In this document: one piece after another, positions 1 to 8,356 of the stretch
How the letters are laid out: each line of letters starts with the position of its first letter
Position numbering within the stretch: the first letter of the stretch is position 1
Assembly (NCBI RefSeq): GCF_040253635.1
Contig: NZ_JBEJGX010000003.1
Span: 6,349,501 to 6,413,500 of the forward strand
From: Streptomyces sp. Edi2
Lineage (GTDB): Bacteria > Actinomycetota > Actinomycetes > Streptomycetales > Streptomycetaceae
Reading direction: 5' to 3'
DNA length: 64,000 nt
Translations under genes and position numbers: made by a program
The notes under the pieces: generated by a model
What the model was told of the DNA's origin: nothing
The model's database searches: none
Seen by the model: only the letters and a program-made list of their open reading frames with translations

Positions 1-873
1 CGGGACAAGGTTGCGGTGGCCGGTGCCATCGTTGTCATCCTGCTCATCGTCGTCGCCGCGCTCTCCCGTCCGATCCAGGCCCTGCTGGGACTGGACCCGA
101 ACAATCCCCACCAGTCGCTGATCGACCCCAACACCACGCTCCCCAAGGGCGACCTCGGCGGCATGAGCGCTGACCACCCCCTGGGCGTGGACCCGAAGTT
201 CGGCCGCGATCTGCTCGCCCGGATCCTGGAGGGCTCCTGGGTGTCGCTGATCGTGGCGTTCGGCGCGACGGTGCTGTCGGTCGCCATCGGCACCGTGCTC
301 GGTGTGGTCGCCGGCTTCTACCGCGGGCGGGTGGACGCCCTCATCAGCCGGATGATGGATGTCTTCCTGGCCTTCCCGCTGCTGCTGTTCGCCATCGCGA
401 TCTCCGCCTCGCTGCAGGGCGGCGCCTTCGGCATGGAGGGCCTGCCGCTGCACATCTCGGTGCTGATCTTCGTGATCGGTTTCTTCAACTGGCCCTACAT
501 GGGGCGGATCGTGCGCGCGCAGACCCTGTCGCTGCGCGAGCGTGAATTCGTCGACGCCGCCCGCGGCATGGGCGCGCGCGGGCCGTTCATCCTCTTCCGG
601 GAGCTGCTGCCCAACCTGGTGGGGCCGATCATCGTCTACTCGACGCTGCTGATCCCCTCCAACATCCTCTTCGAAGCGGCCCTGAGCTTCCTGGGCGTCG
701 GCATTCAGCCGCCCCAGGCGTCCTGGGGCGGCATGCTCAACCAGGCGGTCAAGTACTACGAGGTCGACCCCCAGTACATGATCGTCCCCGGCCTCGCGAT
801 CTTCGTCACCGTGCTCGCGTTCAACCTGCTCGGTGACGGGCTGAGGGACGCGCTGGACCCGCGCAGCCGCTGA
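1..873 (+). CDS. Oligopeptide ABC transporter permease (DppC/OppC type), 5' end outside the window
   Basis: Second inner-membrane permease of a peptide importer. The frame is open from base 1 (RDKVAVAGAIVV...), so the GTG at 16 is probably internal and the true start lies upstream. It has several hydrophobic helices and the permease loop that contacts the ATPases (EFVDAARGMGARGPFILFRELLPN, positions 544-615), then the C-terminal SFLGVGIQPPQASWG segment typical of DppC. It is followed after 117 bp by its binding protein. The gene order C-A-B-D-F differs from the common A-B-C-D-F. The assignment is secure from family motifs; the transported substrate is not visible in the sequence. Confidence 0.93.
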   Translation, partial: RDKVAVAGAIVVILLIVVAALSRPIQALLGLDPNNPHQSLIDPNTTLPKGDLGGMSADHPLGVDPKFGRDLLARILEGSWVSLIVAFGATVLSVAIGTVLGVVAGFYRGRVDALISRMMDVFLAFPLLLFAIAISASLQGGAFGMEGLPLHISVLIFVIGFFNWPYMGRIVRAQTLSLREREFVDAARGMGARGPFILFRELLPNLVGPIIVYSTLLIPSNILFEAALSFLGVGIQPPQASWGGMLNQAVKYYEVDPQYMIVPGLAIFVTVLAFNLLGDGLRDALDPRSR

Positions 874-907
874 CGGCCGCCGCGGGCACCCGCTCCGACA
901 CCCCCAG

Positions 908-945
908 TGCGTTACTGCGTTTCCGCGTTACTGCGTTACTGCGTT
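908..945. repeat. GCGTTACT direct repeats upstream of the binding protein gene
   Basis: Three copies of GCGTTACT, with GCGTTTCC and GCGTTTT variants, fill the gap between the permease and the binding-protein start. The stretch is clearly more AT-rich than its surroundings. It may be part of a promoter or a processing site, but I recognise no named element. Confidence 0.5.
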
Positions 946-990
946 TTGAGATTTGACCTTTCTCGACGAACGAAGGGGACACCGACCATC

Positions 991-2742
991 ATGCGAAGGT
1001 CAGTTCCGGTCGCGGCTGTCGCGGCCATCACCAGTGCGGGCCTTTTGCTGGCCGGCTGCAGCGGGGGCAACGGCTCCTCGGAGGGCTCGGGCGAGGCGAA
1101 CGCCGCCACCAAGGGCGTCGTCAACGCCTCGGACGCGAAGGGCGGCACGGTCACCTATGCGATGAGCGACGCCCCCGAGTCCTTCGACCCGGGCAACACC
1201 TACTACGCCTTCATCTACAACTTCAGCCGCCTCTACGCGCGCCCGCTCACCACCTTCAAGCCGGGCCCCGGCGCCAAGGGCAACGAGCTGGTCCCGGACC
1301 TCGCCGAGTCGATGGGCAAGCCCAGCGACGGCGGCAAGACCTGGACGTACAAGCTCCGCAAGGGCGTCAAGTACGACGACGGCTCCACGGCCACCTCGCA
1401 GGACGTCAAGTACGCCGTCGAGCGCAGCAACTTCGCGCGTGACACCCTCTCGCTGGGCCCGAACTACTTCCAGCAGTTCCTCAAGGACAACGACGGCGGC
1501 TACAAGGGTCCCTACAAGGACAAGACCAAGGCCGGTCTGAAGTCCATCGAGACCCCGGACGACCAGACGATCGTCTTCCACCTCAAGAAGCCGTTCGCCG
1601 AGTTCGACTACCTGGTCAGCGCCCCGCAGACCGCCCCGGTCCCGCAGGCCAAGGACAAGGGCGCGGACTACACCAAGTCCGTGCTGTCCACCGGCTCGTA
1701 CAAGTTCGAGAGCTACCAGGAGGGCAAGAAGCTCACCCTGGTCCGCAACCCGCAGTGGTCCGCGAAGACGGACCCGCTGCGCAAGCAGCTGCCGGACAAG
1801 ATCGTCCTGAACCTGAAGGTCGCCCAGTCGACCATCGACAAGGACCTCCAGTCCGGTAACACCCTGGTGGACCTGGCAGGACGTGGTGTCGACGGGCAGA
1901 CCCAGGCCCAGCTCCTGACGAACTCCAAGGAGAAGGGCAACACCGACAACACCCTCGGCCAGCGCCTGGTCTACACGGCGCTGGACACCAAGGTGAAGCC
2001 GTTCGACAACATCGAGTGCCGCAAGGCCGTCGAGTACGCCATCGACAAGAAGGCCGTACAGACCTCCCTCGGCGGCCCGATCCGCGGTGAGCTGGCCTCC
2101 ACGGTCCTGCCGACCGACATCGAGGGCTACCAGAAGTACGACCTGTACCCGCAGAAGTACGACGGCGACAAGCTGGACCTGGCCGAGGCCAAGAAGCACT
2201 GGGCGAAGTGCGGCGCCGGCAAGACCACGACCACGATCCTGGCCCGCAACGACCGCCAGGACGAGGTCGACGCGGCCACCTCGGTCATCGACTCGCTGAA
2301 GAAGATCGGCGTCACCGCCAAGATCCAGTCGTACCCCACCAGCAAGTACTTCTCGGACTACGCCGGTGTGCCGAAGTTCAACAAGAAGAACAACGTCGGC
2401 ATGATCATGATGCAGTGGGGCTCGGACTTCCCGACCGGCTACGGCTACCTGCAGCAGATCCTGAACGGCAAGGCGATCAGCCAGTCCGGCAACGCCAACC
2501 TCTCGGAGCTGGACGACCCGGAGATCAACAACCTGCTCGACAGCGCCATCGCCAACACCGACAAGGCGGCCCGCGAGAAGGCGTACGCCGAGATCGACAA
2601 GAAGACGATGGAGCAGGCGGCGATCGTTCCGCTCACCTACTTCAAGGTCCTGATGTACCGCTCGCCCAAGGCCACCAACCTGGTGTCCACCTCGGCCTTC
2701 AGCGGTCAGTACGACTACCTCAACATCGGCGTCAAGAAGTAG
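991..2742 (+). CDS. Oligopeptide ABC transporter substrate-binding lipoprotein (family 5)
   Basis: Extracellular solute-binding protein of 583 aa that captures peptides for the importer. I chose the ATG at 991 because it opens a clean lipoprotein signal (MRRSVPVAAVAAITSAGLLLAGCS, lipobox LLAG-C at about residue 20) and follows GAAGGGGAC; the frame is also open upstream to 907. The Ser/Gly-rich linker after the cysteine and the AMSDAPESFDPGN and RKGVKYDDGSTATSQDVKYAVER blocks are typical of the SBP_bac_5 family (DppA/OppA, BldKB-like). A stable hairpin follows the stop at 2775-2803. Peptide versus nickel or other specificity cannot be read from the sequence. Confidence 0.95.
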   Translation: MRRSVPVAAVAAITSAGLLLAGCSGGNGSSEGSGEANAATKGVVNASDAKGGTVTYAMSDAPESFDPGNTYYAFIYNFSRLYARPLTTFKPGPGAKGNELVPDLAESMGKPSDGGKTWTYKLRKGVKYDDGSTATSQDVKYAVERSNFARDTLSLGPNYFQQFLKDNDGGYKGPYKDKTKAGLKSIETPDDQTIVFHLKKPFAEFDYLVSAPQTAPVPQAKDKGADYTKSVLSTGSYKFESYQEGKKLTLVRNPQWSAKTDPLRKQLPDKIVLNLKVAQSTIDKDLQSGNTLVDLAGRGVDGQTQAQLLTNSKEKGNTDNTLGQRLVYTALDTKVKPFDNIECRKAVEYAIDKKAVQTSLGGPIRGELASTVLPTDIEGYQKYDLYPQKYDGDKLDLAEAKKHWAKCGAGKTTTTILARNDRQDEVDAATSVIDSLKKIGVTAKIQSYPTSKYFSDYAGVPKFNKKNNVGMIMMQWGSDFPTGYGYLQQILNGKAISQSGNANLSELDDPEINNLLDSAIANTDKAAREKAYAEIDKKTMEQAAIVPLTYFKVLMYRSPKATNLVSTSAFSGQYDYLNIGVKK

Positions 2743-2774
2743 CAGCCCTGGAAGGCAGGTGAAGGCATTGGTGT

Positions 2775-2803
2775 CCGCGGGCCGGTGGTGAACCGGCCCG
2801 CGG
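2775..2803. terminator. Intercistronic hairpin between binding protein and permease genes
   Basis: Perfect 11-bp stem CCGCGGGCCGG (2775-2785) / CCGGCCCGCGG (2793-2803) with a 7-nt loop and no T-tract. It lies just after the binding-protein gene and before the permease GTG at 2822. In binding-protein operons such hairpins usually stabilise the upstream mRNA or partly terminate, so that the binding protein exceeds the membrane components. Confidence 0.7.
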
Positions 2804-2821
2804 CGCCGACGCCGCATCCCC

Positions 2822-3832
2822 GTGTTCTCGTACATCATCCGCAGGTTGATCAGCGCAGTGGTCCTGCTGCTGATCGTCAGCGCGGTCACTTTCGGCATCT
2901 TCTTCCTGCTGCCGAAGCTGGCCGGGCAGAGCACCGACCAGCTTGCCCAGCAGTACATCGGAAAGGCCCCCACGCCCGCGGACATCGCCGCGGTCAAGAA
3001 GAATCTCGGCCTGGACAAGCCCGTGTACGAGCAGTACTGGGACTTCCTCAAGGGCATTTTCGTCGGCGTCGACTACAAATTCGGTCCGGAAGCGGCCAAG
3101 TGCCATGTGCCGTGCTTCGGTTACTCCTTCAAAACCCATATCGAGGTCTGGCCGGAGATCCAGAACCGGCTTCCGGTGACGCTCTCGCTGGCCGCCGGCG
3201 CGGCCGTGCTGTGGGTCGTCTCCGGTGTCGCCACCGGCGTGCTCTCCGCGCTGCGCCCCGGCTCGTTCTTCGACCGGATGGCCATGGGCGTCGCGCTGGC
3301 CGGCGTCTCCCTCCCGATGTTCTTCACGGGAGCCCTGGCCCTGGCCCTGTTCACCTACCAGTGGCCGATATTCGAGCGCAGCGACTACATCTACCTGACG
3401 GACGATCCGTTCGGCTGGGCCCGGACCCTGGTCCTGCCCTGGGTCACCCTGGCCTTCCTCTACTCCGCGCTCTACGCCCGGCTCACCCGGGCGGGCATGC
3501 TGGAGACGCTGAGCGAGGACTACATCCGTACGGCCCGCGCCAAGGGCCTGCGCGAGCGCAAGGTGGTCGTCCGGCACGGCCTGCGGGCCGCGCTCACCCC
3601 GATCATCACGGTCTTCGGCATGGACCTGGGCCTGCTGCTCGGCGGTGCGCTCATCACCGAACAGGTCTTCTCGCTCAAGGGAGTCGGTGCCTTCGCCGTC
3701 GAGGCGATCAACGCCAACGACCTCCCGAACATCCTCGGCGTCACCCTGCTCGCCGCGTTCTTCATCGTCATGTGCAACCTGGTGGTGGACGTTCTGTACG
3801 CCGCCGTCGACCCGCGGGTGAGGCTCTCGTGA
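2822..3832 (+). CDS. Oligopeptide ABC transporter permease (DppB/OppB type)
   Basis: First permease, 336 aa, starting at GTG 2822 (VFSYIIRRLISAVVLLLIVSAVTF). That N-terminus is the classic DppB opening, with the first helix immediately after the start. The EAA-like loop EDYIRTARAKGLRERKVVVRHGLRAAL lies at about residues 237-263, and the gene ends in DVLYAAVDPRVRLS. Its TGA overlaps the GTG of the next ATPase gene by GTGA at 3829-3832, which implies translational coupling. An ATP-binding pair and a binding protein in the same transcript support the family call. Confidence 0.95.
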   Translation: MFSYIIRRLISAVVLLLIVSAVTFGIFFLLPKLAGQSTDQLAQQYIGKAPTPADIAAVKKNLGLDKPVYEQYWDFLKGIFVGVDYKFGPEAAKCHVPCFGYSFKTHIEVWPEIQNRLPVTLSLAAGAAVLWVVSGVATGVLSALRPGSFFDRMAMGVALAGVSLPMFFTGALALALFTYQWPIFERSDYIYLTDDPFGWARTLVLPWVTLAFLYSALYARLTRAGMLETLSEDYIRTARAKGLRERKVVVRHGLRAALTPIITVFGMDLGLLLGGALITEQVFSLKGVGAFAVEAINANDLPNILGVTLLAAFFIVMCNLVVDVLYAAVDPRVRLS

Positions 3833-4935
3833 CCGACTCCTCAAAGGACCAGACCGAGACCGCCGTGGGCGAGCCCGCCGCGGCCGGCTCCCGGCCCCCG
3901 TCCGCCTTCCTCGAAGTGCGTGACCTGAAGGTTCACTTCAACACCGACGACGGGATCGTGAAGTCGGTCGACGGCCTGAACTTCACCCTGGAGAAGGGCA
4001 AGACGCTCGGCATCGTCGGCGAGTCCGGCTCCGGCAAGTCCGTGACCTCCCTCGCCGTGATGGGCCTGCACCGCGCCTCGCGCCAGCAGCGCAGCAAGGT
4101 GAACATGTCCGGCGAGATCTGGCTGGACGGCAAGGAGCTGGTCTCGGCCGAGCCGGACGAGGTGCGCCGGCTGCGCGGCCGCGAGATGGCGATGATCTTC
4201 CAGGACCCGCTGTCCGCGCTGCACCCCTTCTACTCGGTCGGCAGCCAGATCGTGGAGGCCTACCGCGTCCACCACGACGTGGACAAGAAGACCGCGCGCA
4301 AGCGGGCGATCGAGATGCTGGACCGGGTCGGTATCCCGCAGCCCGACAAGCGGGTGGACGACCATCCGCACCAGTTCTCCGGCGGTATGCGCCAGCGCGC
4401 CATGATCGCGATGGCGCTGGTCAACAACCCGGAGCTGTTGATCGCGGACGAGCCCACCACCGCCCTGGACGTCACCGTCCAGGCGCAGATCCTGGACCTG
4501 ATCCGCGATCTGCAGAAGGAGTTCGGCTCGGCGGTCATCATCATCACCCACGACCTCGGGGTGGTCGCCGAACTCGCCGACGACCTGCTGGTGATGTACG
4601 GCGGACGGTGCATCGAGCGCGGCCCGGCCGAGAAGGTCTTCTACGAGCCGCAGCACCCCTACACCTGGGGTCTGCTCGGCTCCATGCCGCGCATCGACCG
4701 TGACCAGACGGACCGGCTGATCCCGGTGAAGGGTTCCCCGCCCAGCCTGATCAACGTCCCGTCCGGCTGCGCCTTCAACCCCCGTTGCCCGTACGCGGAC
4801 ATCCCCAAGGACAACCTCACCCGTACGGTCCGCCCCGAACTGCGCGAGGCCGGCGGCGGGCACTTCTCCGCCTGCCATATGTCGCAGGAGGAGCGGGAGC
4901 GTATCTGGACCGAAGAGATTGCGCCGAAGCTGTGA
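3829..4935 (+). CDS. Oligopeptide ABC transporter ATP-binding protein (DppD type)
   Basis: Cytoplasmic ATPase that energises the importer, 368 aa from GTG 3829. The start overlaps the permease stop. Visible motifs are Walker A GESGSGKS, the Q-loop MIFQDPLSALHPF, signature FSGGMRQR, Walker B LLIADEP and the H-loop ITHDLGV. The C-terminal oligopeptide/dipeptide extension contains CAFNPRCPYA and a later cysteine (FSACHMS), the set that binds an iron-sulfur centre in many DppD-like ATPases. The stop overlaps the next start by GTGA. Confidence 0.96.
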   Translation: MTDSSKDQTETAVGEPAAAGSRPPSAFLEVRDLKVHFNTDDGIVKSVDGLNFTLEKGKTLGIVGESGSGKSVTSLAVMGLHRASRQQRSKVNMSGEIWLDGKELVSAEPDEVRRLRGREMAMIFQDPLSALHPFYSVGSQIVEAYRVHHDVDKKTARKRAIEMLDRVGIPQPDKRVDDHPHQFSGGMRQRAMIAMALVNNPELLIADEPTTALDVTVQAQILDLIRDLQKEFGSAVIIITHDLGVVAELADDLLVMYGGRCIERGPAEKVFYEPQHPYTWGLLGSMPRIDRDQTDRLIPVKGSPPSLINVPSGCAFNPRCPYADIPKDNLTRTVRPELREAGGGHFSACHMSQEERERIWTEEIAPKL

Positions 4936-6089
4936 CCGAGACGACTGACGACCAGAACAAGAAGATTCCGCTCCAGAAGACGGCGGACGCCCCCGCGAAG
5001 CCTGCCGCAAAGGCTTCCCCCGACGCCGAGCCGCTGCTCAGGGTCCGCGGTCTGGTCCGGCACTTCCCGATCACCAAGGGCCTGCTCAAGCGGCAGGTCG
5101 GGGCGGTGCAGGCGGTCGACGGCATCGACTTCGACGTCCGTCCCGGGGAGACCCTGGGCGTCGTCGGCGAGTCCGGCTGCGGCAAGTCGACGATGGGCCG
5201 GCTGATCACCCGGCTCGACGAGCCGACCGGCGGCTCCATCGAGTTCCAGGGCCAGGACATCACCCACCTGTCCTCGGGCCGGCTGCGGCCGATGCGCCGG
5301 GACGTCCAGATGATCTTCCAGGACCCGTATGGCTCGCTGAACCCGCGGCACACCATCGGTGGGATCGTCTCCACCCCCTTCCGCCTCCAGGGCGTCGAGC
5401 CCGAGGGCGGGGTGAAGAAGGAGGTGCAGCGGCTGCTGGAGCTGGTGGGCCTGAGCCCGGAGCACTACAACCGCTATCCGCACGAGTTCTCCGGCGGCCA
5501 GCGGCAGCGCATCGGCATCGCCCGCGCGCTGGCGCTCAAGCCCAAGCTGGTGGTCGCCGACGAGCCGGTCTCCGCGCTCGATGTGTCGATCCAGGCGCAG
5601 GTCGTCAACCTCATGGACGACCTGCAGGAGGAGCTGGGGCTGACGTACGTCATCATCGCCCACGACCTCTCGGTCATCCGGCATGTGTCGGACCGGATCG
5701 CGGTGATGTACCTCGGCAAGATCGTGGAGTTGAGCGACCGCAAGGCGCTCTACGAGTCGCCGATGCACCCGTACACCAAGGCGCTGCTGTCCGCCGTGCC
5801 GGTGCCCGACCCCAAGCGGCGCACCCAGCGCGACCGGATCCTGCTCAAGGGCGATGTGCCCTCACCGATCAACCCGCCCTCCGGCTGCCGGTTCCGCACC
5901 CGCTGCTGGAAGGCGACCGAGGTGTGCGCCACCACCGAGCCGCCGCTGGTCGCGCTGCGGACGGGGCACCAGGTGGCCTGCCACCACCCGGAGAACGCGG
6001 AGAACGCAGAGAACACAGCAGGCGCAGCGGACACAGCAGGCCCGGGGAACACCGGAATGGCGGGCGGTAAGGCCGCAACCGGCAAGTAA
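4932..6089 (+). CDS. Oligopeptide ABC transporter ATP-binding protein (DppF/OppF type)
   Basis: Second ATPase, 385 aa from GTG 4932, translationally coupled to the preceding gene. It has Walker A GESGCGKS, Q-loop MIFQDPYGSLNPRH, signature FSGGQRQR, Walker B LVVADEPVSALD and H-loop IAHDLSV, plus the C-terminal region with CRFRTRCWKA and ACHHPE cysteines. An odd low-complexity tail follows (ENAENAENTAGAADTAG), encoded by 9-bp GAGAACGCG-like repeats at about 5992-6015. That tail is probably dispensable. The gene ends the operon. Confidence 0.95.
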   Translation: MTETTDDQNKKIPLQKTADAPAKPAAKASPDAEPLLRVRGLVRHFPITKGLLKRQVGAVQAVDGIDFDVRPGETLGVVGESGCGKSTMGRLITRLDEPTGGSIEFQGQDITHLSSGRLRPMRRDVQMIFQDPYGSLNPRHTIGGIVSTPFRLQGVEPEGGVKKEVQRLLELVGLSPEHYNRYPHEFSGGQRQRIGIARALALKPKLVVADEPVSALDVSIQAQVVNLMDDLQEELGLTYVIIAHDLSVIRHVSDRIAVMYLGKIVELSDRKALYESPMHPYTKALLSAVPVPDPKRRTQRDRILLKGDVPSPINPPSGCRFRTRCWKATEVCATTEPPLVALRTGHQVACHHPENAENAENTAGAADTAGPGNTGMAGGKAATGK

Positions 6090-6198
6090 CACTTGGGACT
6101 TGGCAAAGTCCTGGGTGGAACGCGGCGGGAGAGTGCAGAGTCAGCACGGTTGTTCGATCTTGAGGCGAACTTCATCCGTGTGTCCGAAGGGATGGCTC

Positions 6199-7608
6199 AT
6201 GGCACTCTCCCGTTCCGCACGTCGCACCTCCCGCTGGCTCGCGCTGGCCACCGCGGTGGCCTCGGCCGCCACCATCGCCGCCGCACCCGCCGCGTCCCCC
6301 GGCGCGCCGGGCATCGGCGACCCGTACTTCCCCCAGCTGGGCAACGGCGGCTTCGACGCCCTGCACTACGACCTAGGCGTCAGCTACCAGCCCGGCAGCG
6401 GCCGCCTCGACGGCCGCACCACGCTCACCGCCAGGGCCACCCAGAACCTCTCCGCCTTCGACCTGGACCTGCAGAAGCTGACGGTCGACTCGGTCCGGGT
6501 GAACGGCCGGCGGGCGCACTTCTCCAGATCCGGCGACGAGATATCCCTGCGCCCCGACTACCCGCTGCGCCGTGGTAAGAAGTTCACCGTCACCCTCGCC
6601 TACCACGGCGTCCCCCAGGCGCTGAGCGGTCCGATCGTCTTCGGCTCCGACTACGGCTGGATGAAGACCAAGGACGGCGTCTTCGTCGCCTGCGAGCCGA
6701 ACGCCGCCTCCACGTGGTTCCCCTCCAGCGACCACCCCGCCGACAAGGCGACCTACGACATCCGTATTGACGCCCCCAAGGGCCTGACCGGTGTCTCCAA
6801 CGGGCGCCTGATCAGCTCCGGGGAGGCGCACGGCCGCTCGTACGCCCACTGGCGCGAGAGCCGTCCGATGGCGACGTACCTGGCCACCGCCACCATCGGC
6901 AAGTTCGACGTCCGTACCGGCACCACCCCCGGCGGCACGCCCGTCTACGTCGCCATCGACCCGACCCTGCCCACCGGCAACGTCGATGTCTACGGCGTCA
7001 CCTCCGAGGTCACCGACTACTGGTCGAAGGTCTTCGGCCCGTACCCCTTCGAGGTGACCGGGGCGATCGTCGACGACATGCCGCAGGCCGGCTTCTCGCT
7101 GGAAGTGCAGTCCAAGCCCGCCTACTCGGCCGTGCGCAGCGAGGGGACCATCGTCCACGAGCTGGCGCACCAGTGGTTCGGTGACTCGGTCTCCGTCAAG
7201 CAGTGGAAGGACATCTGGCTCAACGAGGGCTTCGCCAGCTATGCGCAGTGGCTGTGGACCGAGCACCGCGGCACCCTGAGCGCCCATGACGCCTTCCGCA
7301 AGGCCTACGACGCCTGGCCGGCCGGTGATGCCTTCTGGAAGGTGAAGGTCGGCGATCCGCAGCGGGACACCATGTTCGCCCAGGCCGTCTACTCCCGGGG
7401 GGCGATGACGCTGCAGGCGCTGCGCGAGCGGATCGGGGACCGGGCGTTCTTCAAGCTGCTGCCGGCCTGGACCTCCGCGCACCGCTACGGCAATGCCGGC
7501 ACCGCCCAGTTCATCGCGCTCGCCGAGAAGATCTCCGGGCAGCAGCTGGACGACCTCTTCACCACCTGGCTGAACACCGACAGCAAGCCGGCGCCGCCGG
7601 CGAACTGA
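6199..7608 (+). CDS. Secreted M1-family zinc metallopeptidase (aminopeptidase N-like)
   Basis: Secreted aminopeptidase of 469 aa. ATG 6199 follows GAAGGGATGGCTC and opens a Sec signal peptide (RRTSRWLALATAVASAATIAAAPAA). The catalytic zinc motif HELAH is at residues 320-324 with the third ligand Glu343 in NEGFASY, the exact HExxH-X18-E spacing of clan MA(E). The usual GxMEN substrate motif is replaced by AGFSLEVQ. The protein is shorter than classical PepN because the C-terminal HEAT-like domain is absent, as in many streptomycete exported M1 enzymes. It lies after the peptide importer and could feed peptide uptake; that link is inference. Confidence 0.93.
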   Translation: MALSRSARRTSRWLALATAVASAATIAAAPAASPGAPGIGDPYFPQLGNGGFDALHYDLGVSYQPGSGRLDGRTTLTARATQNLSAFDLDLQKLTVDSVRVNGRRAHFSRSGDEISLRPDYPLRRGKKFTVTLAYHGVPQALSGPIVFGSDYGWMKTKDGVFVACEPNAASTWFPSSDHPADKATYDIRIDAPKGLTGVSNGRLISSGEAHGRSYAHWRESRPMATYLATATIGKFDVRTGTTPGGTPVYVAIDPTLPTGNVDVYGVTSEVTDYWSKVFGPYPFEVTGAIVDDMPQAGFSLEVQSKPAYSAVRSEGTIVHELAHQWFGDSVSVKQWKDIWLNEGFASYAQWLWTEHRGTLSAHDAFRKAYDAWPAGDAFWKVKVGDPQRDTMFAQAVYSRGAMTLQALRERIGDRAFFKLLPAWTSAHRYGNAGTAQFIALAEKISGQQLDDLFTTWLNTDSKPAPPAN

Positions 7609-7624
7609 GCACCGGCCGCCGCGG

Positions 7625-8269
7625 TCAGCCGGAGTCCTGCTGCCCGCGCCGGTCGCGAAGCTGCTGCGACCGCGGCAGGTGCAGTCCGAGGTAGACCGCG
7701 CTCATCCGCAGCGCGAACACCACCCCCGCCGAGATCGCCGCGGCGGGGGTGGCCCCGGTGCCGAGGTGGTGCAGCAGGAGGTAGCAGCAGCCGCCGGCCA
7801 GCGCCGCGATCGCATAGACGTCCTCCCGCAGCAGCAGCGGCGGGAACTCCCCGCACAGCACATCGCGGATGACCTCGCCGGCGACCCCGGTCAGGACCGC
7901 CAGGATGATCACGGCGAGCGGGGTGGCGCCCGCCTCGATCGCGGCGCGGGCCCCGATCACCGTGACCACGGACAGCCCGATCGCGTCGACCACCAGCAGT
8001 GATTTGTGCGGCAGCTGCCAGAACCGCAGATAGATCATGGTGCCGACGCCGACACAGATGATCACGGTCAGCAGCACCCAGTCGTGCGTCCAGTACAGCG
8101 GACGCCGGTCGAGGATGACATCGCGCAGCGTGCCGCCGGAGATCGACGCGGCGAAGGCGAGCACCAGGCCGCCGAAGGGGTCCATATTGGCGCGATAGGC
8201 GGCCAGCACCCCGCTCGCGGCGAAGGCGGCCACACCGACCAGGTAGAGGACGTGAAGCATGGCGCTCAT
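7625..8269 (-). CDS. TRIC cation channel / UPF0126 family membrane protein
   Basis: Integral membrane protein of 214 aa with about seven helices and the two inverted-repeat cores of the family: SGVLAAYRANMDPFGGLVLAFAASISGGTLRDVILDRRPLYW, then an equivalent block ending TGVAGEVIRDVLCGEFPPLL. Bacterial members of this YadS/YicG-type family form trimeric monovalent-cation channels; older annotation says only UPF0126. Three in-frame ATGs occur at 8272, 8269 and 8260; the Shine-Dalgarno signal is weak and I took the middle one. It is divergent from the thioesterase gene, with a palindromic operator candidate between them, and its stop is 17 bp from the convergent M1 peptidase. Confidence 0.88.
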   Translation of the reverse strand: MSAMLHVLYLVGVAAFAASGVLAAYRANMDPFGGLVLAFAASISGGTLRDVILDRRPLYWTHDWVLLTVIICVGVGTMIYLRFWQLPHKSLLVVDAIGLSVVTVIGARAAIEAGATPLAVIILAVLTGVAGEVIRDVLCGEFPPLLLREDVYAIAALAGGCCYLLLHHLGTGATPAAAISAGVVFALRMSAVYLGLHLPRSQQLRDRRGQQDSG

Positions 8270-8320
8270 CATCGCAGGCCCGGACGGGATGCTTCCGTTC
8301 GAGGCCGTTAAAACTGACAC

Positions 8321-8349
8321 TACCGGTCGGTAACTATCCGGTGTAGCGT
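8321..8349 (+). promoter_or_regulatory. Palindrome TACCGGTCGGTA and -10 TAGCGT of the thioesterase gene
   Basis: TACCG-GT-CGGTA (8321-8332) is a perfect short inverted repeat about 12 bp upstream of TAGCGT (8344-8349), which itself lies 7 nt before ATG 8357. The palindrome falls where the -35 contact would be. Short palindromes of this kind are typical TetR-family operators, but no regulator gene is adjacent, so the binding protein is unknown. Confidence 0.55.
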
Positions 8350-8356
8350 GCAACCC

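Noticed and set aside
1000..3057. Long open frame on the minus strand over the peptide-binding protein gene
   Set aside because: It is the antisense of a well-supported gene; composition is Arg/Val/Leu-rich without domains, a usual side effect of high GC.
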